NCBI GenBank assembly: GCA_963205155.1
Contig: CAUJJY010000203.1
Location: 1 to 9,271 of the forward strand
DNA length: 9,271 bases
From: Candidatus Zixiibacteriota bacterium
GTDB lineage: Bacteria > Zixibacteria > MSB-5A5 > CAIYYT01
Direction: 5' to 3'
The position numbers were made by a program, and so were the translations under genes. The notes under the pieces were generated by a model. That model was given only the letters and a program-made list of their open reading frames with translations. It was not told the origin of the DNA and searched no databases. Positions 1-7,976 of the stretch are shown here, one piece after another; within the stretch, counting starts at the first letter, position 1, and every line of letters begins with the position of its first letter.

Positions 1-387
1 TTTGTTGCCGATTATGATCCGCGCACGAAGATTCTGCATTATGCTAACGCCGGTCACAACTATCCGATATTGATTTCGCGCAACGGCGATGTCGAACTTG
101 ACCGCGGCGGCCTGCTGTTGGGAGCATTCCGTGATGTCGCCTATGACGAGGGAGAAGTACAGCTGCAAAGCAATGACATACTTTTCCTTTACACGGACGG
201 ATTGAACGAGTGTATAAACAACAAAGACGAGCAGTATGGCGAAGGGCGAGCAGTGGACCTGATTAAGCTTCATCATGCCCTGACGGCGCCGGAGATACAG
301 CAACGGATAATTGATGACGTTCATGAGTTCGCGGCACCGATGGCGCTGCAGGACGACATGACGCTGGTATTGTTGAAGGTTCATTAG
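1..387 (+). CDS. SpoIIE/RsbU-family PP2C-type serine phosphatase, C-terminal part (5' truncated by window edge)
   Basis: The frame is open from base 1, so the start lies outside the window; 128 codons remain. The fragment carries the C-terminal motifs of SpoIIE/RsbU (PP2C-like) phosphatases: YANAGHN near residues 14-20, LYTDGLNE near 63-70 with the metal-binding Asp, and a final DDMTLVLLK with the second acidic metal-binding pair, three residues before the stop. Members of this family remove phosphate from serine or threonine on anti-sigma-factor antagonists (STAS proteins) in partner-switching pathways, usually under control of N-terminal sensor domains. Those sensor domains are missing here, so the input signal is unknown. 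The stop is one base before the Nudix start, which points to one operon. Family assignment is firm; the cellular target is not visible. Confidence 0.93.
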   Translation, partial: FVADYDPRTKILHYANAGHNYPILISRNGDVELDRGGLLLGAFRDVAYDEGEVQLQSNDILFLYTDGLNECINNKDEQYGEGRAVDLIKLHHALTAPEIQQRIIDDVHEFAAPMALQDDMTLVLLKVH

Positions 388-388
388 A

Positions 389-919
389 ATGCAAATTAAG
401 GATCCGATTTCGAGTTTCACTTTCTGTCCCAAATGCCGGGCGGAACTGGTCCTCGAAAATTACGATCATCGGCTACGCAAGAAATGTGCTTCTTGCGGTT
501 TTGTCGATTATCACAATCCGGTACCGGCAGCCGGAGCGATTGTCGTGCGCGACGGCAAACTGCTGCTCGTGAAACGCGCGGAGAATCCTTACAAAGGTGA
601 CTGGTGTATTCCAGCAGGGTACATGGAGTGGGATGAATCTCCCAGTCATTGTGCCGAAAGGGAATTGAAAGAAGAGACCGGTCTTGAGATTCGCGCCAAG
701 TCGATCTTCGAAATATACAACGGCACGGACGACCCGCGCACGAATGCAATATTGATTCTATATTTCTGCGATGAGGTCGGGGGTGAAGCCATTGCTGGTG
801 ACGATGCGGCCGAATTGCGATTTTGCAGCCTAGCTGAGATACCCGATAATATTGCCTTTGAGGCGCATCGGCAGGCATTGCGCGACTTGCAGGACCGTTA
901 TCCAGGACTACTGAAATAG
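389..919 (+). CDS. Nudix hydrolase with N-terminal zinc ribbon
   Basis: The protein has 176 residues. An N-terminal four-cysteine zinc ribbon (CPKC at 13-16, CASC at 33-36) is followed by a Nudix fold. The Nudix box spans residues 77-99 and fits GX5EX7REUXEEXGU exactly, with catalytic and Mg-binding glutamates in RELKEETGL. Such enzymes cleave a nucleoside diphosphate linked to another group. Zinc-ribbon forms include NADH/ADP-ribose pyrophosphatases, and the short ribbon plus single Nudix domain resembles the ADP-ribose-type group, but the substrate cannot be read from the sequence. It lacks the extra N-terminal domain of full-length NudC. The ATG at 389 is chosen because GAAGG at 375-379 lies nine bases upstream and the ribbon begins soon after. 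It is one base from the upstream phosphatase stop and one base from the next start, so translation is probably coupled. Confidence 0.93.
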   Translation: MQIKDPISSFTFCPKCRAELVLENYDHRLRKKCASCGFVDYHNPVPAAGAIVVRDGKLLLVKRAENPYKGDWCIPAGYMEWDESPSHCAERELKEETGLEIRAKSIFEIYNGTDDPRTNAILILYFCDEVGGEAIAGDDAAELRFCSLAEIPDNIAFEAHRQALRDLQDRYPGLLK

Positions 920-920
920 G

Positions 921-2630
921 ATGAAGATGTTAACACCGAGAATTCTGATTGTCGTACTGGTATTGTTGGGAAGTTTTGCTTTAGCGGAAGCGCAGACACA
1001 GCCTGACGTGAGAATCTCATTTGATAAGAAGCAGTGCATTATTGCTGTTGACACCGGATCTGCAGCGACCAATATCTCATTTGAATTCTCGGAAGTACGG
1101 ATCAGCGCGAACTCGGTCTCAGTCGGGTCACACCGATTGATAGCGGGGGACAGCCTTTTTGTCGGCGAATCGGTAGTGGATCTCTCGAAGGTTGCGGTTT
1201 TGGGTGTAGTCCAGCGTGAGGGGCTTTATGACATCTCGCTGGGCGATGCGGCTTCGACATCGCGACGGGGACGTGCGGACGCCAACCGTTATGGATCTTT
1301 CTCCCAGCTCAAACTCGCAACCGGGGAATTCATTCGTGGCAGTGCGTTAATTGTCGGCGGCGAATTGGAATCGAATGCTGAAGTCAACGGTTATGTTATA
1401 GCGTTGTTCGGCGATATCAAACTTGGTGCGACGGCGACCTGTCATCGCGATGTGTTGGCGGTTGGCGGACGGATTCAGCGTGATCGCAAGGCACGGATTT
1501 ATGGGGCATTTCAATCCACGGAGTCATGGAAACGGTCGGATATATTCAGACGAAGACAACGTAATTATGGTTATCAGCCGATGACGTGGTCGAAGGGGAT
1601 GTCGTACAATCGCGTCGACGGTTTGACGCTCAATGCCGGTGTCGCGTTCCAATCAGAAGAGAACTTTGTTCCGCGGTTCTTTGCCGAAGTGGGTTACGGC
1701 GCGTCGTCGAATATATGGAAATATCGGCTGGGTTTCGATCATCGATTCTTTGACTATCACCAACTTTCATATGGCGGGGCTGTCTATCGCCAGACTAAGA
1801 CAGCTGACGACTGGATCTGCACCAGTGGCGAGAATACGGTTTATGCTTTATTGCGCCGTGAAGATTTCCGCGATTACTATCAAGGCGAGGGCGCTGAGGT
1901 ATTTGTCGAACAGCAGATCAATGGTCGTCACACAATTCGCGCGGACTATTTTGTCGAAGTACTTGATTCCATGCCGGCGCATCCGCGACTGTGGGCTCTC
2001 TTTGGCGGCAGCAAGGATTTCCGTTCGAACTTCTCCTCTATTGCCGAAGGAGAGCGCGGAATCGGTCTGCAGGCATTTACAGATCACGAGGCTGCATTGA
2101 AGCTCAATTACAAGTACCAGAGTGTACTGGATCCTGAACGCGGCGCTCCGCAAGGCTGGTGGCTGGCGTTTCAATATGAACACTCGTCCGGTGCGATTGC
2201 ATCTGATTTCAATTATGATCGCTACACGATTGAAGCCCGGCGTTATCAACGGGTGAACGAATATCTCAATGTCAATGTGCGCGCGATTTACGGAGAAGTC
2301 ACCGGAGCTGCACCGATCCACCGATTGTTCTACTTGGGCGGTATTCGCACTTTGCGAGGGCACGAGATCAAACAATACCACGGCACCGAAATGGGACTGA
2401 TCAATGTTGAATATGTGATTAATCCTAACCGGACGATCCTCGATTTTGCCGCAGTTGCTGATGTCGGTGGTGTCGGGTCAGGAGAGCGTTCCTTGTCGGA
2501 GTCGCGTTGGCGCGGGGACGTCGGAGTGGCAGTCATAATCGGTGAGCTGATCCGCTTTGAACTCACCCGACCTTTTAATAGCGACACAAATGATTTGCAG
2601 CCCAGCGTCTTGATTGGAAGGTCCTTTTAG
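921..2630 (+). CDS. Outer-membrane beta-barrel protein (Omp85/BamA-like C-terminus) with bactofilin-like N-terminal region
   Basis: The protein has 569 residues. A Sec signal peptide is clear: basic start, hydrophobic core at residues 8-21, and a likely signal peptidase I site near ALAEAQ (22-25). Residues about 130-197 form short glycine-punctuated strands (IRGSALIVGGELE, VNGYVIALFGDIKLG, DVLAVGGRIQ) like the beta-helix of bactofilin or polymer-forming proteins. From about residue 228 to the end, alternating amphipathic strands make an outer-membrane barrel. The segment YLGGIRTLRGHE (471-482) matches the conserved G-x-R-x-x-RG loop of Omp85/BamA/FhaC-type barrels, and the chain ends in Phe as expected for barrels recognised by BamA. 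No POTRA repeats are evident. The SD is weak, so expression probably relies on coupling to the Nudix stop; ATG at 927 is an alternative start. A role in membrane insertion or secretion is inferred from the fold only. Confidence 0.82.
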   Translation: MKMLTPRILIVVLVLLGSFALAEAQTQPDVRISFDKKQCIIAVDTGSAATNISFEFSEVRISANSVSVGSHRLIAGDSLFVGESVVDLSKVAVLGVVQREGLYDISLGDAASTSRRGRADANRYGSFSQLKLATGEFIRGSALIVGGELESNAEVNGYVIALFGDIKLGATATCHRDVLAVGGRIQRDRKARIYGAFQSTESWKRSDIFRRRQRNYGYQPMTWSKGMSYNRVDGLTLNAGVAFQSEENFVPRFFAEVGYGASSNIWKYRLGFDHRFFDYHQLSYGGAVYRQTKTADDWICTSGENTVYALLRREDFRDYYQGEGAEVFVEQQINGRHTIRADYFVEVLDSMPAHPRLWALFGGSKDFRSNFSSIAEGERGIGLQAFTDHEAALKLNYKYQSVLDPERGAPQGWWLAFQYEHSSGAIASDFNYDRYTIEARRYQRVNEYLNVNVRAIYGEVTGAAPIHRLFYLGGIRTLRGHEIKQYHGTEMGLINVEYVINPNRTILDFAAVADVGGVGSGERSLSESRWRGDVGVAVIIGELIRFELTRPFNSDTNDLQPSVLIGRSF

Positions 2631-2859
2631 GGAATCGATTACTGTATCTCATCTGTTTGTTGCTGTCGTACCAGCACTGTGTTTCAAATTGCATCACCTA
2701 GTTGGCGCATTGTCTGCGCAATTCCTTTCCACCTATATCTACCCTGTGACTTCTTTCATACCCATTCCCGCGTTTGGGCAGTTAACTAATTGCCGAATCA
2801 TCCGATACCTAACATGACGACTTGGACAGATAATATTTTGCGTCACCGAGGTATAGACT
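2631..2859 (+). promoter_or_regulatory. Intergenic region upstream of the histidine kinase, probable promoter region
   Basis: This 229-base gap separates two plus-strand gene groups and has no convincing gene. A -10-like TAATAT lies at 2831-2836, twelve bases before the SD, but no good -35 is found 16-18 bases upstream, so any promoter here is weak or activator-dependent. A five-base-pair GC-rich hairpin (GCGCA/TGCGC, 2705-2719) without a U-run could be a poor terminator for the preceding gene. The region must contain the promoter only if the kinase pair is transcribed separately, which the sequence does not settle. Confidence 0.3.
2848..2852 (+). promoter_or_regulatory. Shine-Dalgarno site of the histidine kinase gene
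   Basis: GAGGT sits seven bases before the ATG at 2860 and fixes that start. Confidence 0.8.
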
Positions 2860-4599
2860 ATGCCGTTTAATTCAAAAGATTCCAAAGGACTGGAACGAAC
2901 CGACAAGTTTATCATTCCGGTAAGCGAAGAAGTCGATAGCGAAGACGCGTTGTCGAGTTTCGAAGACTTGTTGGAGAGTGGGGCCAGTTCAATTGCGGCA
3001 ATTCACGCCGCCCGACCGCATCTGGAACCGGCGAAAGCGAATTCGACGGAAATCAACAATTACAAGACACTGCTTGAGATTGCAGCGTTTGTCAACAGTT
3101 CACTGGTGACGGATCAGATTCTTCAGAATGTGATGAAACGCGCGATCGAATTATTGAAGGCAGAACGCGGATTTCTGATGCTGCTGGACGAAAACAACAA
3201 GCTCCAATTCCGCACAGTCTATAATCTCTGCAAAGAAGAACTCATGCAGGAGGACTTCAAGTACTCCGGCACGGTTGCCAATCGCGTCGCGGCGTCCGGT
3301 GTTCCTGAATATACCTCGGATGCCCAAAATGACGAAAGGTTCTCCAAGCAGGAGTCGATTCGCAGCTTGAATTTACGCTCGATCGTCTGCGTGCCCTTGA
3401 AAATCCAAGAGAAAGTCATTGGCGTCATTTATCTCGACAGTTCAAGCGAAGGCCGTCTCTTTTTTGAGAGCGACCTTTACCTTTTCGAATTATTCGCGAC
3501 CCAAGCGGCCATTGCGATCAACAACTCGCGGCTGTATGAGCGCATCCTGCGGCTCAAGCGGTTCAATGAGAATATCGTAACCAATACTCCGGTCGGGCTA
3601 GTTGTGGTCAACGGCGAGTTCAGCGTCATTACGATGAATGCTTCTGCCGAGCGGATATTCAAGAAAAGCGGTCAAGCCGGCGCTTCCTTTGCCTCGTTGT
3701 TCGAGAACAACAACGTCGAACGCTGGGAGCAGAGCCTGAAGAACGTGCTTGCAACGGGTGTGGCAGAGAATCTGCCGCGTTGTTATCTCACGTTTGGCGA
3801 CGAGGAAAAAGTGGTGTCGTCAAAGATATCGCCGCTTGAAGATGCCGACCAGCATGGCCGCGGATTGATCGTTGTACTTGAAGATATTACCGAGAAGACA
3901 ATTCTGGAAAACTATGTGACGATATCGGAAAAGCTTATCGCCAAGGGTGAAATGGCGGCTTCGATCGGGCACGAACTGAACAACTTCCTGGCGATCATCT
4001 CCAACAATGCCGAATTGCTGCAGATTCGCGTGAAGAAGAACGAATACGATAAACTCGATAAGTCGGTTCAAGCGATTCTTGATAATATTAGCAAGATCAA
4101 GCGCTTTACCGACAACCTGATGGATCTTTCGAAACTTGATCAGGAACTGGTCAATTACAATATTAATCACTTGATCGACGATCTGTTGTTCAACATCAAG
4201 TCGCAGCAGCGCTTCAAAAAGGTCGGCTTCGTGGTCCGGATGAGTCCCGAAATCCCGGATCTGGAGATTGATGTCGGCCAGATTCAACAGGTGTTTCTCA
4301 ATCTGCTGTACAATGCGGCAGACGCATTGGAAGGATGTTCTGGTAAGAGCGAGATATTGCTGACGACACGCCGGGAAGGTGAGAAAGTTGTGGCGACAGT
4401 ACGCGATTCCGGCTCCGGCATACCGGCAGAGCATCTTGAGAAGATATTTGAACCGCATTTCTCGACCAAACCGCACGGGCATGGGTTGGGGTTGTCGAAT
4501 TGCAAACGCATCATCGAGAATCACGGCGGAGAGATTTCAGTCCAGAGTAGATCGGGAGAGTACACTGAATTTAAGATCATACTGCCGATAAAGCGATAG
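2860..4599 (+). CDS. Soluble GAF-PAS sensor histidine kinase
   Basis: The protein has 579 residues and no membrane segment, so it acts in the cytoplasm. After a charged N-terminal tail (1-65), a GAF domain spans about 68-225 (ends with FATQAAIAINNSRLYE, the usual GAF-exit helix), and a PAS domain about 232-345 (NTPVGLVVVN onward, closing with VVLEDITEK). The HisKA dimerisation helix carries the phosphoacceptor His371 in SIGHELNN. The ATP-binding domain shows the N-box (Asn481 and Asn485 in NLLYNAADAL), G1 (DSGSGIP, 516-522), F-box (EKIFEPHFSTK) and G2 (GHGLGLS, 540-546). All catalytic motifs are present, so it should be active. No receiver domain or response-regulator gene is visible. The next gene, a Ser/Thr kinase, starts nine bases after the stop in the same frame, suggesting a joint signalling function. 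The ligand of the GAF and PAS domains is unknown. Confidence 0.95.
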   Translation: MPFNSKDSKGLERTDKFIIPVSEEVDSEDALSSFEDLLESGASSIAAIHAARPHLEPAKANSTEINNYKTLLEIAAFVNSSLVTDQILQNVMKRAIELLKAERGFLMLLDENNKLQFRTVYNLCKEELMQEDFKYSGTVANRVAASGVPEYTSDAQNDERFSKQESIRSLNLRSIVCVPLKIQEKVIGVIYLDSSSEGRLFFESDLYLFELFATQAAIAINNSRLYERILRLKRFNENIVTNTPVGLVVVNGEFSVITMNASAERIFKKSGQAGASFASLFENNNVERWEQSLKNVLATGVAENLPRCYLTFGDEEKVVSSKISPLEDADQHGRGLIVVLEDITEKTILENYVTISEKLIAKGEMAASIGHELNNFLAIISNNAELLQIRVKKNEYDKLDKSVQAILDNISKIKRFTDNLMDLSKLDQELVNYNINHLIDDLLFNIKSQQRFKKVGFVVRMSPEIPDLEIDVGQIQQVFLNLLYNAADALEGCSGKSEILLTTRREGEKVVATVRDSGSGIPAEHLEKIFEPHFSTKPHGHGLGLSNCKRIIENHGGEISVQSRSGEYTEFKIILPIKR

Positions 4600-4608
4600 T
4601 ACGCCGAT

Positions 4609-7600
4609 ATGGAGCCCAGGTTTCCCGCATCGTCACTCCTCGACGGGGCGCAACGTATCGGAGCCGGCGGATACGGAATTGTCTATTCCGCCAATCACGC
4701 CAGGTGGGGCAAAGTTGCCGTAAAAGTAGCCGTCAATGCGGACGAAGAAACCCGTCGTCTTTTCCTGGCGGAGTACTCGCGCCTGCGCAGTTTTCGCCAT
4801 CGCGCCATTCTCAAAGCCTACGATATCTTCTATCTTGATGACCGTCGCCCGGCAATAGTCATGCAGCTATGTGACGGCGGCGATTTGTATCAGGCGGCTG
4901 ATCCGCTTCCGGTCCGCGGACGATTCCACTGTCTCGGCCAGGTGCTCTCGGCGATCGAATACCTGCATTTGCTTGGCCTTACCCATCGGGATCTCAAGGG
5001 GGAGAATATATTAATCAGCACGACTGCCGGCGCGCAGCTCTCTGATTTGGGATTAGCGGCGGCAAAAAGCGACGAAAGCCGCGAGCGGGGGGGGACGCTT
5101 GAGTATATGGCGCCGGAAGTGATCGCCAACAAGGGCGCAACAATCGAGTCCGATATCTACTCGTTGGGAATCATGCTCTACCGGCTCGCAACCGGGACCT
5201 TGCCGTTTGAGTCATCTGATCCGGTGCAGGTCATTTCGCGGAAACAACAACCGGATGCATTGCCATTGGATTCGTTGGCGACTTTGGTGTCGCCACGCTT
5301 TGCAAAGTTGGTGCGTCAATGCATCGATCCTGATCCAGGCGAGCGGCCGAAGAGTGCTAAGGATGTCGCAGGGCAACTGATAATTGACAAGCTAGCCAAC
5401 TCGTCAGATTTTGGCGCACACAAGTTCGCCGATCTTTTCCATCATTACATTTACAGTTACAACGCCGGATTCTGTATGCAGGAATTAAAGACTTTGCCGC
5501 GGCATCTTGAAATTGTTCATGAATTTCAGGACAACGCTGCCGAATTGAGTGAATCGATTTCGGATTTTCTCAAACAGTCTGGTCTTATTGTCGCCTCCTC
5601 CGATGCAGGGCTTCAATTTCATCAAGAAGGTCAGTCCGAGGCGGGCAGGATTTTCATGTCAGCGCGGGCAAGCGACGGACAATACGTTCGGTACGCCGAA
5701 CTGGATCGCTTCGCATTTGATGCGATACTTGGTAAAATCATCACCAAAGAGATTGATACTTCAACGGCAGATCTAATCTACGAGCTTTCGTCAGGCAACC
5801 TGGCATTGGTGACAATACTGCTGAATCAGCTTGAGCAGGAAAATCGATTCGACGTCAGCAGCAGTAAACTCAAGTTGTCTCCACTGGAGCGGTCGTATTT
5901 TCGACCAGAAGATGCATACTATCAACTTGCCGCGAAGATGTTGCCGCAACTGCCACCGCAATTGGCCGAAGTTGCCGGATTCCTGGCAGCCGACACCGGC
6001 GAATTTCCGACACCGGAACTTCTGGCGATGGGCCGCCTGTCGCAGACAGAGTTTGATGACCTGGTTACAAGCGGGTTGCTGCAGGCTCAAACCGGGTCAT
6101 TCGCTCGCGGTTATTATCGGAGTTGCCTATATCACTCGCTAGACCGTTCAACTGTACAGCGTTATCACTTTGGCTGGACCAAGGTCATCGACGAAACTGA
6201 CGAGCTGCCGCCTGCAACGCGCGAAAGGCTTCTGCTCCATCACCACTACCGGGCAGGAGCGATCCGGGAAGCAGTAGAAGCGGCCATGCGGCTGGCGGAT
6301 CTTCGGCAGGATGAACAGGATTTGGAGGAAGCCGCCACGGTGCTGGAATTCGCTTGCAGTATGGAAGGCAATCGCGCAGACTTGCGGCTGTATGTGACAA
6401 TGCTGATGAAACGGGCCGACTTATTGAATAAGCTCGGCGACTTCTCGGCGGCGCTATCAACCTATTCGCGCGTAGTCAGGTTTGGCCGTCGCATCGATTT
6501 CAACGAATTAGTGGCCGCAGCCTACAAGCGCCTTGGTGATGTCTACAAAGGGAAGCGGGATTACCGGCGCGGCAATCGGGCTCTGGACCGGGCGGTAGAA
6601 TTCTACGGTGAAAAGGGCAACGAACTGGAACTCTCACACTGCTATAACAATATTGGCAATATCTGCTGGATCAACGGCGACCTTGCCGGCGCAGCGACAA
6701 ATTATGAAAAGGCATTGACAATCCAACGAGAGCTGGGCGTCATGCGTGACATCGCGTCGACCTTGAGCAATCTGGGTTCGATTCGCTGCATCCTGCATGG
6801 ATATGATAGCGGTATTCCGCTATTCAAAGAGTCAATTGAGATCAAGAAAAAACTCAATGACCTGCCTGAACTGGCGCGCACCTACAACAATCTGGCGGTG
6901 GCGTATTTCGAGTTGGATGAACTTGCCACGGCACATGACTACTTGAAACAGTCATTCGAGATCAATCAGAAAATCGGAGCAAATTCGGAGTTGCACTATA
7001 ACTACGATAATTTCCATGAAATTGAGATTCGTCGCGGCAATTACAGCAAGGCACGGGAATGGCTGATTGAGGGCCTCAAGAATTCGGCGCGCGAGGCACA
7101 TTCCGCACGCGGCGGGTTTATCACATCGTTGGCTGCACTTTCAATTCTCGAAGGGCGTTATTCCAAGGCGGGGGCATTGCTTGCCGCTGCACGGGCGCGA
7201 GAAGAGAAGGTGACGGATCGGCAGTTCTCGATGAGACTGGCGGCAACCTACGCTGACTATTTCTACTGCCTGCAGGATTACGGGCATGCGTACGACTATA
7301 TCCAAACCGCCATCGAGTATGCGCAGAAGATCGGTGAGACTAAAGGCAATGCCATTTTCTTGATCAGGCGGGCGCGCATCGAACGCGCCATCTCTCGTCC
7401 ATTGGCGGAAGTTCAGGCAACACTGGATGAAGCGGAGCGCTTTCTGGCGCCGCTCCCCGGCAAGCGTGAAAAGCACGAGTTGATTCTCGATTGCGCGGAA
7501 CTGGCTCTGGTGACGGGCGACATTCGTGAAGTCGAGAACCGCCTGGCACAAGCAATCGACTATCCCGAGTTTGACGGAATTGTGACGTTCCGAGCGAGAC

Positions 7601-7920
7601 TATACTTGCTTCGCGGTCAGTTTGAAATGCAGAGGGAAAATTACGGCCGGGCAATTCCGCTGCTCAATGATGCAGTGCTGGCAGCCAAGTCTTCGCGAAT
7701 GATGGAGATGTTGTGGTATGGATTGCTGGTGCTGGGAGATTGCCAACGTCAGCAGAGTGAGTTGGAGCAGTCGCTGAAGTCGTACATTGAGGCATTCAAT
7801 ACAGTGAAGCAGCTTGCTGGCGAGATCACTGACAAGCGGTTACGGAGACTCTATCTGAAAGATAAACGCAAAGCACTATTAGGAAAGCGTCTCGAGGAGA
7901 TGTCGTCACTGGTTGCCTAA
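4609..7920 (+). CDS. Ser/Thr protein kinase with degenerate ATPase-like middle and TPR array
   Basis: The protein has 1103 residues and no transmembrane segment. Residues about 10-260 form a Hanks-type kinase: glycine loop GAGGYGIV (18-25), VAVK with Lys39, alphaC Glu55, catalytic loop HRDLKGEN (126-133), metal-binding Asp146 in DLG (usual form DFG), GTLEYMAPE (162-170), and the closing conserved Arg246. Residues about 365-525 resemble the lid and winged-helix part of AAA_16/STAND ATPases (ELSSGNLALVTILLNQL; then a helix-rich stretch), but no Walker A motif is found before them. Residues about 600-1070 are TPR-type helical repeats, clearest at 637-825 (for example YNNIGNICWINGDLAGAATNYEKAL and ARTYNNLAVAYFELDELATA). 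TPRs bind proteins or peptides. In many bacteria, kinase-ATPase-GAF-histidine kinase modules occur in one chain; here the histidine kinase is the separate gene just upstream. No good SD is seen, so translation is probably coupled to it. Confidence 0.92.
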   Translation: MEPRFPASSLLDGAQRIGAGGYGIVYSANHARWGKVAVKVAVNADEETRRLFLAEYSRLRSFRHRAILKAYDIFYLDDRRPAIVMQLCDGGDLYQAADPLPVRGRFHCLGQVLSAIEYLHLLGLTHRDLKGENILISTTAGAQLSDLGLAAAKSDESRERGGTLEYMAPEVIANKGATIESDIYSLGIMLYRLATGTLPFESSDPVQVISRKQQPDALPLDSLATLVSPRFAKLVRQCIDPDPGERPKSAKDVAGQLIIDKLANSSDFGAHKFADLFHHYIYSYNAGFCMQELKTLPRHLEIVHEFQDNAAELSESISDFLKQSGLIVASSDAGLQFHQEGQSEAGRIFMSARASDGQYVRYAELDRFAFDAILGKIITKEIDTSTADLIYELSSGNLALVTILLNQLEQENRFDVSSSKLKLSPLERSYFRPEDAYYQLAAKMLPQLPPQLAEVAGFLAADTGEFPTPELLAMGRLSQTEFDDLVTSGLLQAQTGSFARGYYRSCLYHSLDRSTVQRYHFGWTKVIDETDELPPATRERLLLHHHYRAGAIREAVEAAMRLADLRQDEQDLEEAATVLEFACSMEGNRADLRLYVTMLMKRADLLNKLGDFSAALSTYSRVVRFGRRIDFNELVAAAYKRLGDVYKGKRDYRRGNRALDRAVEFYGEKGNELELSHCYNNIGNICWINGDLAGAATNYEKALTIQRELGVMRDIASTLSNLGSIRCILHGYDSGIPLFKESIEIKKKLNDLPELARTYNNLAVAYFELDELATAHDYLKQSFEINQKIGANSELHYNYDNFHEIEIRRGNYSKAREWLIEGLKNSAREAHSARGGFITSLAALSILEGRYSKAGALLAAARAREEKVTDRQFSMRLAATYADYFYCLQDYGHAYDYIQTAIEYAQKIGETKGNAIFLIRRARIERAISRPLAEVQATLDEAERFLAPLPGKREKHELILDCAELALVTGDIREVENRLAQAIDYPEFDGIVTFRARLYLLRGQFEMQRENYGRAIPLLNDAVLAAKSSRMMEMLWYGLLVLGDCQRQQSELEQSLKSYIEAFNTVKQLAGEITDKRLRRLYLKDKRKALLGKRLEEMSSLVA

Positions 7921-7928
7921 AAAGCAGA

Positions 7929-7950
7929 AGGACCGCGTTGCGGCGGTCCT
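7929..7950 (-). terminator. Hairpin between convergent genes, probable terminator of the small-peptide transcript
   Basis: A perfect eight-base-pair stem (AGGACCGC/GCGGTCCT) closes a six-base loop. Read on the minus strand it is followed by TCTGC and then five Ts (7923-7919), giving an imperfect intrinsic terminator 27 bases after the stop of the small-peptide gene. On the plus strand it begins nine bases after the Ser/Thr kinase stop but is followed by CCATGC, without a T-run, so termination in that direction is less certain. Confidence 0.65.
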
Positions 7951-7957
7951 CCATGCA

Positions 7958-7965
7958 AACCGGTT
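7958..7965. repeat. Palindromic octamer AACCGGTT, downstream copy
   Basis: Lies 12 bases past the stop of the peptide gene, between it and the terminator hairpin. The same octamer is the centre of the larger palindrome upstream of the gene (8078-8085). I found no other copy in the window. Confidence 0.6.
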
Positions 7966-7976
7966 AAGAGGTCGAG

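Noticed and set aside
1848..2381. 177-codon minus-strand frame opposite the outer-membrane gene
   Set aside because: Fully antisense to a coherent beta-barrel sequence and without a recognisable motif.
2777..2794. Inverted repeat GGCAGTTA/TAATTGCC as a terminator
   Set aside because: The loop is too small unless the stem is shortened to about six pairs, and no T-run follows.
2614..2817. 67-codon plus-strand frame after the outer-membrane gene
   Set aside because: It starts inside the barrel gene in another frame, has no SD and no recognisable composition; most of it is intergenic DNA.
2822..2842. Sigma-54-like TTGG...TTGC before the histidine kinase
   Set aside because: The GG and GC elements are 14 bases apart, not the required 10.
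3820..4524. 234-codon minus-strand frame opposite the histidine kinase
   Set aside because: It lies fully within a gene whose protein carries intact HisKA and ATPase motifs; the antisense frame shows no domain and is a codon-bias shadow.
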